Positions 1-7,013 of a DNA stretch of 7,908 bases are shown piece after piece (the stretch's first letter is position 1; the number at the start of each line of letters is the position of its first letter). Made by a program: the position numbers and the translations under genes. The notes under the pieces are model-generated. The model made no database searches. It had not been told where the DNA came from and saw nothing but the letters and a program-made list of their open reading frames with translations. The stretch is from JANNAT01 sp031384605 (GTDB lineage: Bacteria; Pseudomonadota; Alphaproteobacteria; Rhodobacterales; Rhodobacteraceae): contig JANNAT010000113.1 in the NCBI GenBank assembly GCA_031384605.1, forward strand, positions 1 through 7,908. The letters are read 5' to 3'.

Positions 1-198
1 ATTTATGACGATCATGAGGCTTACGCAGATCAAGGGGCGATGCGCGGCAAGATCAATGCCAATGGTGCCCCTGCTGGCACCATTGCCGCTGTGCGGATGA
101 CCGAAGCGGATGGCGCGATGGAAGCGGCATTAGTGATAGGTATTGACGCCGACGGTCGCGCAGCGGGTCTTTTGGATTGGTTGTGGCGGCAGGGCTGA
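1..198 (+). CDS. C-terminal end of an unidentified protein (partial, cut by window edge)
   Basis: An open frame enters from the left edge in frame 1 and ends at TGA 196-198, giving 65 residues with no start codon needed inside the window. The visible end reads IYDDHEAYADQGAMRGKI near the edge and finishes LLDWLWRQG. It is rich in Ala, Gly and Asp, and I do not recognise a family. A short DADG stretch near the end recalls a calcium-binding loop, but the spacing of acidic residues does not fit an EF-hand. The gene converges on lpdA, from which it is separated by 134 bases of hairpin-rich DNA, so it is probably an independent transcription unit. Minus-strand frames across the same bases look like shadows: they run into the hairpin region and have Pro/Arg-rich translations. 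It is a moderately safe coding call because the frame is open to the edge and stops just before non-coding repeat-like sequence. Function is unknown. Confidence 0.5.
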   Translation: MYDDHEAYADQGAMRGKINANGAPAGTIAAVRMTEADGAMEAALVIGIDADGRAAGLLDWLWRQG

Positions 199-270
199 TG
201 TGGCACCTTTCGGTCAAACGTATCGAAAATTCCGCATTCACTTTGGCCCAAATACCTCCACGGGGGGGCG

Positions 271-289
271 CAATCGCGCCTCGCGATTG
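271..289. repeat. Perfect 8-bp hairpin in the convergent lpdA / unknown-gene gap
   Basis: CAATCGCG (271-278) and CGCGATTG (282-289) are exact inverted repeats around a 3-base loop. The hairpin is part of a larger palindromic cluster at about 250-324. It sits between the ends of two convergent genes, so it could help stop transcription from either side, but no T-run follows in either direction and a classical intrinsic terminator cannot be claimed. On the minus strand it is followed by a C-run and the string GGAGGTATTTGGGCC, an arrangement also seen, reversed, upstream of lpdA. Confidence 0.6.
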
Positions 290-293
290 GGGC

Positions 294-310
294 GGGGGTG
301 TGAAACCCCC
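294..310. repeat. G/C-run hairpin downstream of lpdA
   Basis: GGGGGT (294-299) pairs exactly with ACCCCC (305-310) around a 5-base loop. A further 5-bp stem, CTTGG/CCAAG with a 3-base loop, lies at 312-324. Reading on the minus strand, the lpdA transcript meets these stems starting 9 bases after its stop codon, followed by the 271-289 hairpin. Three stems in series are a reasonable place for lpdA mRNA to end or be protected from 3' decay. There is no U-tract after any of them, so the terminator role is inference. Confidence 0.5.
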
Positions 311-332
311 TCTTGGTTGCCAAGGCAAAAAT

Positions 333-1721
333 TCACGCGTGAATAGCCCCGTCGCCGCAAGCCAAGGCCGCCTCACGCACCGCTTCGGAATAGGTGGGAT
401 GCGCGTGGCAGGTCAGGGCCAGATCCTGCGCCGAGGCACCAAACTCCATCGCCACGCAAACCTCATGGATCAGATCGCCCGCCATGGGACCGATGATATG
501 TGCGCCCAAAATCCGGTCAGTGGCGGCGTCGGCGAGGATTTTCACAAACCCCTCACCCTGAAACACCGCTTTGGCCCGCGCATTGCCCATGAAGGAAAAT
601 TTGCCGACTTTATAGGCGCGGCCTTCGGCCTTCAGTGTTTCCTCAGTTGCCCCAACGTTGGACACTTCGGGCGTGGTATAGATCACGCCGGGGATCACGC
701 CGTAATTCACATGGCCCGACTTGCCAGCCATGATCTCGGCCAAGGCCATGCCTTCGTCTTCGGCCTTATGCGCCAGCATTGGCCCGCTGATGGCATCGCC
801 AATCGCATAGAGGCCTTTGATATTGGTGGCGTAATGCGCGTCGGTCTTGATCTGGCCGCGGGGAAGAATTTCCACGCCCAATCCTTCCAGCCCCAGACCA
901 GCGGTGAACGGCTTGCGCCCGGTGGCCACCAGCACCACTTCGGCATCAAGGCTGGCTTCGGCTTCGGTTTTGCGCAACTTATAGCTGACTTTCGCGCCCT
1001 TTTTGCCAGTTGTCACGCCCTGAACCGCAGCGCCAAGAATGAACTTCATACCTTGTTTGGTCAAAATGCGCTGAAAGGCCTTGGCCACTTCGGCGTCCAT
1101 CCCTGGGGTAATCGCGTCGAGGTATTCGACAACCGTCACATCGGTGCCCAGTCGTGCATAGACCGAACCCATCTCAAGCCCGATCACGCCCGCACCGATC
1201 ACCACCATGGTTTTTGGGATTTTGGACAAGGTCAGCGCGCCGGTTGAGCTGACAACATTGACCTCATCCACCGCCACACCGGGCAAGGATGACGCCTCGG
1301 ATCCGGTGGCAATGACAATATGTTTGGCATCATGGATATCGTCGCCAACTTTCACGCGGCCGGGTTCGGGAATGCTGGCCCAGCCTTTGATCCATGTGAT
1401 CTTGTTTTTCTTGAACAAGAACTCAATTCCCTTGGTGTTGCCTGACACCACATCGGCCTTGTAGGCCAGCATTTTGGCCCAATCGACCGTTGGCGCGCCG
1501 CCCATCAGGCCCATTTTCTCATGGTTTTCATGCACTTCGTGCAACTGGTGCGTGGCGTGCAACAGCGCCTTGGACGGGATGCAGCCGACGTTCAGGCAAG
1601 TGCCGCCCAGCGTGTCGCGGCCCTCAACCACGGCCACTTTCAGCCCCAACTGTGCCGCGCGAATGGCGCAGACATAGCCGCCGGGGCCAGAACCGATGAT
1701 GATTGCGTCAAAACTTGCCAT
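333..1721 (-). CDS. lpdA: Dihydrolipoyl dehydrogenase (E3 of 2-oxoglutarate dehydrogenase)
   Basis: This FAD flavoenzyme reoxidises the dihydrolipoyl group on SucB and passes the electrons to NAD+. At 462 residues it has the normal family length. Visible in order: the N-terminal FAD-binding GSGPGG at residues 10-15; the redox disulfide Cys42/Cys47 in GGTCLNVGCIPSKALL; the NAD-binding GAGVIG at 176-181; the second FAD contact AIGDA at about 306-310; and the C-terminal dimerisation domain ending with the catalytic pair His441/Glu446 in HAHPTYSEA. All key residues are present, so the enzyme should be active. The ATG is supported by AAAGGAA at 1727-1733, five bases upstream, and by the usual short N-terminus. 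It is last in the minus-strand series, after the MAPEG gene. E3 is often shared with pyruvate and branched-chain dehydrogenases; its place beside sucAB suggests, without proving, that this copy mainly serves the 2-oxoglutarate complex. Confidence 0.97.
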   Translation of the reverse strand: MASFDAIIIGSGPGGYVCAIRAAQLGLKVAVVEGRDTLGGTCLNVGCIPSKALLHATHQLHEVHENHEKMGLMGGAPTVDWAKMLAYKADVVSGNTKGIEFLFKKNKITWIKGWASIPEPGRVKVGDDIHDAKHIVIATGSEASSLPGVAVDEVNVVSSTGALTLSKIPKTMVVIGAGVIGLEMGSVYARLGTDVTVVEYLDAITPGMDAEVAKAFQRILTKQGMKFILGAAVQGVTTGKKGAKVSYKLRKTEAEASLDAEVVLVATGRKPFTAGLGLEGLGVEILPRGQIKTDAHYATNIKGLYAIGDAISGPMLAHKAEDEGMALAEIMAGKSGHVNYGVIPGVIYTTPEVSNVGATEETLKAEGRAYKVGKFSFMGNARAKAVFQGEGFVKILADAATDRILGAHIIGPMAGDLIHEVCVAMEFGASAQDLALTCHAHPTYSEAVREAALACGDGAIHA

Positions 1722-1726
1722 TGTGG

Positions 1727-1733
1727 TTCCTTT
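1727..1733 (-). promoter_or_regulatory. lpdA ribosome binding site
   Basis: The minus strand reads AAAGGAA, five bases before the lpdA ATG. It is a good Shine-Dalgarno match and settles the lpdA start. It lies between the start codon and the GC hairpin at 1746-1766, so the hairpin does not bury it. Confidence 0.75.
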
Positions 1734-1745
1734 GCCCGGCGCTGA

Positions 1746-1796
1746 CGGGGGGCTGTCTGCCCCCCGGACCCCCCGAGGATATTTTGAGACAGATGA
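1746..1796. repeat. REP-like element between the MAPEG gene and lpdA
   Basis: CGGGGGGC (1746-1753) and GCCCCCCG (1759-1766) form a perfect 8-bp stem with a 5-base loop. On the plus strand this is followed by a C-run, then GAGGATATTTTGAGACAGA and GATGAA. The combination of a GC hairpin, a C-run and AGGATATTTT resembles a short intergenic repeat I recall as common in Rhodobacteraceae genomes; that is memory, not a search. It fills most of the 76-base gap, ending just beside the MAPEG stop codon. On the minus-strand transcript the stem lies about 25 bases upstream of the lpdA ATG, where it could act as a weak attenuator or a 5'-end mRNA stabiliser. Confidence 0.6.
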
Positions 1797-1797
1797 A

Positions 1798-2193
1798 TTA
1801 AATCAGGGCAGCTATTATCATTGTCAAGGTTGCGCCAAACCCTACCGCCCAGATGGCCGATCGCCAAGGGGTAAGGCCAAAAGCATAGGCGGGGACGTAG
1901 AGGATGCGCGCGGCGAGGTAGATGTAGGCGGCGTATTGGGTTGTTGTGGTGGACTGGTTGCCCATGGTGACGACAACCACGGCGAGGGTGAACAGGATCA
2001 ACCCTTCGAAATGGTTGTTCAGCGCGCGTTGCAGGCGGGCGGTGAGCACGGCCATTTCGCGCGATGGTGGCCGGTCGCGGGGGGAGGAGGTGTAGCCGGG
2101 GGTAAGATCGCGGTTCGCGAGGGTGGCGAAGGCCACGAATTGCAGTGCTTGCAAGAGGGCGGCGAGGGCGAGGGTAGTGAGTTCGGGGGTCAT
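1798..2193 (-). CDS. MAPEG-family integral membrane protein
   Basis: A 131-residue hydrophobic protein resembling the MAPEG superfamily (membrane-associated proteins in eicosanoid and glutathione metabolism). Supporting signs are the first hydrophobic helix at about 5-26; a polar loop with the signature ARLQRALNNHFEG at 52-64 running into a second helix at about 65-78; a third, AYIYLAARILYVPAYAFG, at 89-106; and a fourth at about 112-130. Bacterial members are short four-helix inner-membrane proteins, mostly without known substrate; a glutathione-linked role is only a family-level suggestion. I chose the ATG at 2193 because MAPEG homology begins there. An upstream ATG at 2355 in the same frame would add 54 Pro/Arg-rich residues translated from the hairpin and the 9-C run, and would start inside the preceding gene. 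No strong Shine-Dalgarno is visible. The gene sits between sucB and lpdA and has no obvious TCA-cycle role. Confidence 0.85.
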   Translation of the reverse strand: MTPELTTLALAALLQALQFVAFATLANRDLTPGYTSSPRDRPPSREMAVLTARLQRALNNHFEGLILFTLAVVVVTMGNQSTTTTQYAAYIYLAARILYVPAYAFGLTPWRSAIWAVGFGATLTMIIAALI

Positions 2194-2278
2194 GGTTGGC
2201 CTATGGTTTGGGCGGGTGGTGCGGAAGGTGGTATGCAATGAATGCGCACCATACGGGGTTTTGGCGAGTGCGGCTTCC

Positions 2279-2299
2279 CTCCCCACGAGGGGTGGGGAG
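2279..2299. repeat. Perfect 8-bp GC hairpin between the unknown gene and the MAPEG gene
   Basis: CTCCCCAC (2279-2286) and GTGGGGAG (2292-2299) pair exactly around a 5-base loop. Together with the run of nine G at 2313-2321 it makes up much of the 133-base gap 2194-2326. On the minus strand it lies after the AT-rich unknown gene and about 85 bases before the MAPEG start. The CTCCCCAC...GTGGGGAG motif looks like a dispersed repeat unit, but only this copy is in the window. No U-tract follows on the minus strand. Confidence 0.55.
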
Positions 2300-2326
2300 C
2301 GCAGGTTTGGGAGGGGGGGGGTCGTT

Positions 2327-2725
2327 TTAGCTGCCCATTGATTTTGTAAAGCCACCTAGAATGCCGCCAAAAAAATCACCCAAGCCAGAGTAAGACTGTT
2401 TACTTGACGAGGTTTCTTTTACCGCGGTTGCCATAGTAATGCTGCCCCCATTTGCTTCTAGATTGCGCCCCAAAGCAGCAAAACCTTGGCCGGAAAGAAC
2501 AGGATCATAGGCATGAAATACGCTGGTTATCGACTCAATATTGGTTGAAGATCGAACCATGCCTTCGTGAATCAACCACATAAAACTCGTTTTGAAGAAC
2601 GCTTCATATTCGTTGTCCAGCTCAAGCGTATTGAAGCTCATCATTGACTGTTGAAGCCCATTGTCCATCAAGTGCTTCAATATCCTCGCTATCACAACTT
2701 CGCTTTTTTGAATATTTGTCGCCAT
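2327..2725 (-). CDS. Hypothetical protein, possible winged-helix N-terminus with Gly-rich amphipathic tail
   Basis: A 132-residue protein I do not recognise. Residues 5-20 and 36-58 look helical (for example FFKTSFMWLIHEGMVRS), followed by DPVLSGQGFAALG at 74-86. That order, with helices and then a late 'L-x-G-x-G-F-x-x-L' helix, resembles small winged-helix domains, but there is no clear DNA-recognition helix. After a Ser/Thr/Lys linker (103-112) the protein ends in GLGDFFGGILGGF (114-126), a Gly-rich, hydrophobic, possibly membrane-active or packing segment. Counting 2341-2725 by eye gives 167 G+C in 385 bases (about 43%), against roughly 62% in a sample of sucB, so codon use differs sharply from its neighbours and later acquisition is plausible. 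The start is ATG with only a weak GAGAA upstream. It follows sucB by 67 bases, with a hairpin between. Coding seems likely from the well-formed, non-shadow protein; function is unknown. Confidence 0.7.
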   Translation of the reverse strand: MATNIQKSEVVIARILKHLMDNGLQQSMMSFNTLELDNEYEAFFKTSFMWLIHEGMVRSSTNIESITSVFHAYDPVLSGQGFAALGRNLEANGGSITMATAVKETSSSKQSYSGLGDFFGGILGGFTKSMGS

Positions 2726-2768
2726 TTAGTTCTCGCAATGCAAAGTGCAGACCATCTGTCGATCGAAC

Positions 2769-2786
2769 GGCGGGGTAAACCCCGCC
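2769..2786 (-). terminator. GC hairpin just after sucB, possible weak terminator or 3' stabiliser
   Basis: GGCGGGG (2769-2775) and CCCCGCC (2780-2786) form a perfect 7-bp stem with a 4-base loop, starting six bases beyond the sucB stop codon on the minus strand. The position is exactly where a transcript end would be expected, but the following minus-strand sequence is GTTCGATCGACAG with no U-run. It may therefore allow partial readthrough into the next genes, or protect the sucAB message from 3' exonucleases. Calling it a terminator is inference. Confidence 0.45.
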
Positions 2787-2792
2787 ACCTCC

Positions 2793-4007
2793 TCACAAAT
2801 CCATCAGCAAGCGCCGTGGATCTTCCAGCGCCTCTTTCACCCGCACCAAGAACGTCACCGCCCCCTTGCCATCCACCACCCGGTGATCGTAACTCAGCGC
2901 CAGATACATCATCGGGCGGATCACGATTTGGCCGCCAACCACCACGGGGCGATCCTGGATTTTGTGCATCCCCAGGATACCCGATTGCGGTGGGTTCAGG
3001 ATGGGCGACGACATCAGGCTGCCGTAAACGCCGCCGTTGGAAATGGTAAACGACCCGCCCTGCATTTCGGCCATGCTCAGTTTGCCATCGCGCGCGCGGC
3101 TGCCTAACTCGTTGATTTTCTTCTCGATCGCGGCAAAGCCCATCTGATCGGCGTCGCGCACCACGGGCACCACTAGGCCCGTCGGCGTGCCTACCGCCAC
3201 GCCCATGTGGACGTAGTTTTTGTAAACCACGTCTTGGCCGTCAATCTCGGCGTTAACCTCGGGGATTTCTTTCAGGGCATGGGTGCAGGCGGTGACAAAG
3301 AACGCCATGAAGCCCATTTTGACGCCATGTTTCTTTTCAAACGCGTCTTTGTATGTGGCGCGGATGTCCATCACGGCAGACATATCGACCTCATTATAGG
3401 TGGTCAGCATGGCGGCAGTGTTTTGCGCGTCTTTCAGGCGGCGCGCGATGGTGGCGCGCAGCCGGGTCATTTTCACCCGTTCTTCGCGGGCGGCATCATC
3501 GGCGGGCACAGGGGCGCGGGGCAGGGCGGCGGGCGCGGGGGCTGCGGTGATCGGTGCGGCGGCTGCGGTGCGCGCGACGTCTTCTTTCATCACGCGGCCA
3601 TCGCGGCCGGTGCCTTGAACCTGATCGGGCGATAACCCCGCCTCGGCCATGGCTTTTTTCGCGGCTGGGGCATTTTCGATGTCTTTGGCAACGGGGGCGG
3701 GGGCAGGGGTGGGTGCTGCCTCGGCTTTGACCGCTGCGGGTTTCGCGGCCTCGGGTTTGGCAGCGCCAACAGCGCCTTCGGTGACAATCGCCAGCCGCGC
3801 GTTGGCGGCGACCGTGGTGCCTTCGGGGGCAAGGATTTCTGACAGCACGCCAGATACCGGGCTGGGCACTTCGACGGAAACTTTATCGGTTTCCAATTCG
3901 CACAGCATCTCATCTTGTTTCACCGTATCGCCCGGCTTTTTGAACCAGGTGGAAACCGTGGCCTCTGATACGCTTTCGCCCAATGAGGGCACCATCACGT
4001 CGGTCAT
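2793..4007 (-). CDS. sucB: Dihydrolipoyl succinyltransferase (E2 of 2-oxoglutarate dehydrogenase)
   Basis: This is the core of the 2-oxoglutarate dehydrogenase complex. It carries the succinyl group from SucA on a lipoyl arm and transfers it to CoA. The length of 404 residues matches the family. In order: one lipoyl domain at about 2-76 with the lipoylated Lys42 in ETDKVSVEV; an Ala/Pro/Lys linker to about 108; the peripheral-subunit-binding domain at about 110-146 (GLSPDQVQGTGRDGRVMKEDV); a second Ala/Pro linker; and the catalytic domain from about 176 to the end. The active-site motif is DHRVVDG at 374-380 with His375 and Asp379, and ISNGGVYGS lies at 322-330. A single lipoyl domain favours E2 of the 2-oxoglutarate rather than the pyruvate complex, and the adjacent sucA confirms it. 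The ATG is backed by AGGAGAG six bases upstream. It lies 51 bases after sucA, consistent with co-expression. Confidence 0.97.
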   Translation of the reverse strand: MTDVMVPSLGESVSEATVSTWFKKPGDTVKQDEMLCELETDKVSVEVPSPVSGVLSEILAPEGTTVAANARLAIVTEGAVGAAKPEAAKPAAVKAEAAPTPAPAPVAKDIENAPAAKKAMAEAGLSPDQVQGTGRDGRVMKEDVARTAAAAPITAAPAPAALPRAPVPADDAAREERVKMTRLRATIARRLKDAQNTAAMLTTYNEVDMSAVMDIRATYKDAFEKKHGVKMGFMAFFVTACTHALKEIPEVNAEIDGQDVVYKNYVHMGVAVGTPTGLVVPVVRDADQMGFAAIEKKINELGSRARDGKLSMAEMQGGSFTISNGGVYGSLMSSPILNPPQSGILGMHKIQDRPVVVGGQIVIRPMMYLALSYDHRVVDGKGAVTFLVRVKEALEDPRRLLMDL

Positions 4008-4013
4008 TTCAAT

Positions 4014-4020
4014 CTCTCCT
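4014..4020 (-). promoter_or_regulatory. sucB ribosome binding site
   Basis: The minus strand reads AGGAGAG, six bases before the sucB ATG. This is the strongest Shine-Dalgarno in the window and fits the need for E2, the most abundant core subunit, to be well translated. The 51-base gap 4008-4058 that contains it has no stem longer than about 4 bp. Confidence 0.8.
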
Positions 4021-4058
4021 GCGCCGCAGCGCGTGGGCGTTGGGGGCGAAAGGGGGCA

Positions 4059-7013
4059 TCAGCCGCCCAATGCCTCGGACACTAAAGCGGTTTGTTCAGA
4101 TTTGTGGCGTGACGCAAGGCCAGTTGCCGGCGATGCCGCCGCAACCCGGCCCGCATAGCGTGCGCGGGTTTGCTTTGCGCCGATTTTGGTCAGAACGGTT
4201 TCCAGTTCTGGTTCAATAAACGACCATGCGCCCTGATTTTTCGGCTCTTCCTGACACCAGATCACTTCGGCGATTTTGAACCGCGAAAGTTCAGCCGTTA
4301 ACGATTGCATCGGCGTTGGATACAGCTGCTCGACGCGCAGGATATAGGTATCGTCTTGCGCGCGGGCATCGCGTTCTGCCAACAAGTCATAGTAAACCTT
4401 GCCCGAACACAGGATCACGCGCTTGATTTCGGCATCCGGTTTCAAGGTCAACTCGGAATTCCCCTGTTGCGCGTCATCCCACAGCACGCGGTGGAAGGTT
4501 GACCCATCGGTGAAATCGGCGGCGTTTGACACCGCCATCGGGTGACGCAACAAAGATTTCGGCGTCATCAGGATCAGTGGTTTGCGGAAATCGCGGTGCA
4601 TCTGGCGGCGCAGGATGTGGAAGTAATTCGACGGCGTGGTGCAGTTGGCAACGATCCAGTTGTCATGCGCCGACATTTGCAAGAACCGCTCCAACCGGGC
4701 GCTGGAATGCTCTGGCCCCTGACCTTCCATGCCATGCGGCAAAAGACAAACAAGGCCCGACATCCGCAGCCATTTGCTCTCGCCCGAATTCACGAACTGA
4801 TCAAACATAATCTGCGCGCCATTGGCGAAATCGCCAAACTGCGCCTCCCACATCGTCAGCGCATTGGGTTCCGACAGCGAATAGCCGTATTCAAACCCCA
4901 ACACCGCGTATTCCGACAGCATGGAATCGATCACCTCATACCGGGCTTGGCCCGGGCGGATGTGGTTCAGCGGATAGTGGCGTTCTTCGGTGGTTTGATC
5001 GACAAAGGCCGAATGGCGTTGGCTGAAGGTGCCGCGCGTGCAATCTTGGCCCGACAGGCGCACGGCGAACCCTTCGACTGCCAGACTGCCAAACGCCAAA
5101 GCCTCGGCCGTCGCCCAATCGAACCCCTTGCCGGTTTCGAACATTTTCGCCTTGGCTTCCAGCTGACGCGCCACGGTTTTGTGTAAATCGAACCCTTCGG
5201 GTGCGCGGACCAGTGCCGCGCCGACTTCGGCCAAGGTTTCGGGTTTGATATAGGTCTCACCGCGCTGATAATTTTCCAGATCTTTGGTGTGCATGGATTT
5301 CCAACGCCCATCCAGCCAATCGGCCTTGTTGGGTTTGTAATCCTTGCCAACCTCAAATTCTTCATTCAGCTTGGCTTGGAATGCGGCTTTCATATCCTCG
5401 ATCTCGCCTTCGGGGATCAGCCCGTCGGCGACCAGACGGTCGGTGTAGATCTGCAACGTGGTCTTTTGGCGGCGGATGCGGGTGTACATCGCGGGGTTGG
5501 TGAACATCGGCTCATCGCCTTCGTTGTGACCAAAGCGGCGATAACAAAAGATGTCCAGAACCACGTCTTTGTGGAAGGTCTGGCGAAATTCGATGGCCAC
5601 TTTGGCGGCATGCACCACCGCCTCGGGGTCATCGCCGTTGACATGGAAAATCGGCGCTTCGACCATCAGGGCGATGTCGGTGGGGTAGGGGCTGCTGCGG
5701 CTATAAGACGGGGCGGTAGTAAAGCCGATCTGGTTGTTCACCACGATATGCAGAGTGCCGCCAGTGCGGTGGCCCTTCAGCCCCGACAGGCCAAAACATT
5801 CGGCAACCACGCCTTGGCCCGCAAAAGCCGCATCGCCATGCAGCAGGATCGGCAGCACCTGATGGCGGTCGGTGTCGTTCAACTGATCTTGCTTGGCGCG
5901 CACTTTGCCCAAAACCACCGGGTTCACCGCCTCAAGATGGCTGGGGTTCGCGGTGAGTGACAGGTGAACCGTGTTGCCGTCAAAGGTGCGGTCACTGGAG
6001 GCCCCGAGGTGATACTTCACATCGCCCGATCCGCCCACGTCTTCAGGTTTGGAACTGCCGCCCTGAAATTCGTTGAAAATCGCGCGGTAGGGTTTCATCA
6101 TCACATTGGCCAGCACCGAAAGACGCCCCCGATGCGGCATGCCGATGACGATATCCTTCACGCCCAGACTGCCGCCGCGTTTGATGATCTGCTCCATCGC
6201 GGGGATCAGCGATTCACCACCATCCAGGCCGAACCGCTTGGTGCCCATGTATTTGACATGCAGGAATTTCTCGTATCCCTCCGCCTCGACCAGTTTGTTC
6301 AGGATCGCGCGGCGCCCTTCGCGGGTGAAGGCGATTTCCTTGCCATAGCCTTCGATTCGTTCCTTCAGCCAGCTGGCCTGTTCGGGATCAGAAATATGCA
6401 TGTATTGCAGCGCGAAGGTGCCGCAATAGGTGCGTTTGACGATCTCAATGATCTGGCGCATTGAGGCGTGATCCAGCCCCAGAACCTTGTCGATAAAGAT
6501 CGGGCGGTCCATGTCGGCCTCGGTAAAGCCGTAGGATTCGGGGTCGAGTTCCGGGTGATTGCCGCGTTCGGTGATGCCCAGCGGGTCAAGATCGGCGGCC
6601 AGATGGCCGCGAATACGGTAGGCGCGGATGATCATGATGGCGCGGATACTATCGAGCACGGCACGCTGAATTTGCGCATCGGTCAGGGCGACGCCCACCT
6701 CGGCAGCCTTTTCGGCCAGTTTTTTTCCCGCGCCCTTGGCATCGGGCACGGCAGGCCATTCGCCCGTCATCGCCGCCGTCAGATCATCGGATGGAACCGG
6801 CGGCCAATCGGCCCGCGCCCAAGACGGGCCAGCCGCGGCGCGTTTGGTGTCCATCTCGTCCTCGCCCAAACTGCGGAAGAAATCAGCCCATTGCGCATCA
6901 ACCGATGTGGGATCGGTGGCGTATTTGGCCGCGAGTTGGTCGATGTAATCGGCATTCGCGCCTTGCAGGAAGGATGAGGCGTGGAATTGGCTGTTGGGGG
7001 ATTGTTCGGTCAT
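4059..7013 (-). CDS. sucA: 2-oxoglutarate dehydrogenase E1, thiamine-diphosphate dependent
   Basis: This enzyme decarboxylates 2-oxoglutarate on thiamine diphosphate and succinylates the lipoyl arm of SucB. It has 984 residues, longer than the ~930 of E. coli SucA and typical of alphaproteobacteria. In order: the N-terminal E2-binding segment (about 10-50, FLQGANADYIDQLAAKY); a variable Ala-rich stretch (55-105); the E1 domain with MPHRGRLSVLANV at 292-304; GDAAFAGQG at 393-401 leading to VVNNQIGFTT at 424-433, the cofactor and magnesium region; RRFGHNEGDEPMF at 492-504; the transketolase-like pyrimidine domain with GTFSQRHSAF at 661-670 and EYGYSLSEPNALTMWEAQFGD at 708-728; LLPHGMEGQGPEHSSAR at 757-773; and a C-terminal domain ending in a basic tail. 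Nothing is missing. The start is the ATG that overlaps the DUF805 stop, with GAGG seven bases upstream. The gene is followed 51 bases later by its E2 partner, sucB. Confidence 0.98.
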   Translation of the reverse strand: MTEQSPNSQFHASSFLQGANADYIDQLAAKYATDPTSVDAQWADFFRSLGEDEMDTKRAAAGPSWARADWPPVPSDDLTAAMTGEWPAVPDAKGAGKKLAEKAAEVGVALTDAQIQRAVLDSIRAIMIIRAYRIRGHLAADLDPLGITERGNHPELDPESYGFTEADMDRPIFIDKVLGLDHASMRQIIEIVKRTYCGTFALQYMHISDPEQASWLKERIEGYGKEIAFTREGRRAILNKLVEAEGYEKFLHVKYMGTKRFGLDGGESLIPAMEQIIKRGGSLGVKDIVIGMPHRGRLSVLANVMMKPYRAIFNEFQGGSSKPEDVGGSGDVKYHLGASSDRTFDGNTVHLSLTANPSHLEAVNPVVLGKVRAKQDQLNDTDRHQVLPILLHGDAAFAGQGVVAECFGLSGLKGHRTGGTLHIVVNNQIGFTTAPSYSRSSPYPTDIALMVEAPIFHVNGDDPEAVVHAAKVAIEFRQTFHKDVVLDIFCYRRFGHNEGDEPMFTNPAMYTRIRRQKTTLQIYTDRLVADGLIPEGEIEDMKAAFQAKLNEEFEVGKDYKPNKADWLDGRWKSMHTKDLENYQRGETYIKPETLAEVGAALVRAPEGFDLHKTVARQLEAKAKMFETGKGFDWATAEALAFGSLAVEGFAVRLSGQDCTRGTFSQRHSAFVDQTTEERHYPLNHIRPGQARYEVIDSMLSEYAVLGFEYGYSLSEPNALTMWEAQFGDFANGAQIMFDQFVNSGESKWLRMSGLVCLLPHGMEGQGPEHSSARLERFLQMSAHDNWIVANCTTPSNYFHILRRQMHRDFRKPLILMTPKSLLRHPMAVSNAADFTDGSTFHRVLWDDAQQGNSELTLKPDAEIKRVILCSGKVYYDLLAERDARAQDDTYILRVEQLYPTPMQSLTAELSRFKIAEVIWCQEEPKNQGAWSFIEPELETVLTKIGAKQTRARYAGRVAAASPATGLASRHKSEQTALVSEALGG

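Noticed and set aside
331..344. Perfect 14-base palindrome ATTCACGCGTGAAT overlapping the lpdA stop codon, considered as an operator
   Set aside because: About 0.5 perfect 14-base palindromes are expected by chance in a window this long (7908/16384), it sits at the 3' end of a gene, and there is no second copy.
177..1247. A 356-codon plus-strand open frame opposite lpdA
   Set aside because: It lies almost wholly antisense to the intact lpdA gene, its translation is rich in His, Gly and Phe with no family likeness, and such mirror frames are common opposite GC-rich codon-biased genes.
2194..2355. N-terminal extension of the MAPEG protein to the ATG at 2355
   Set aside because: The extra 54 residues are Pro/Arg-rich, derive from the hairpin and C-run, and overlap the unknown gene. 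MAPEG-like sequence begins right at the ATG at 2193.
5289..5960. Long plus-strand open frames opposite sucA (also 4542-5186, 5964-6464 and 6468-6977)
   Set aside because: All are antisense to conserved sucA coding sequence, lack convincing ribosome binding sites and do not resemble known proteins.
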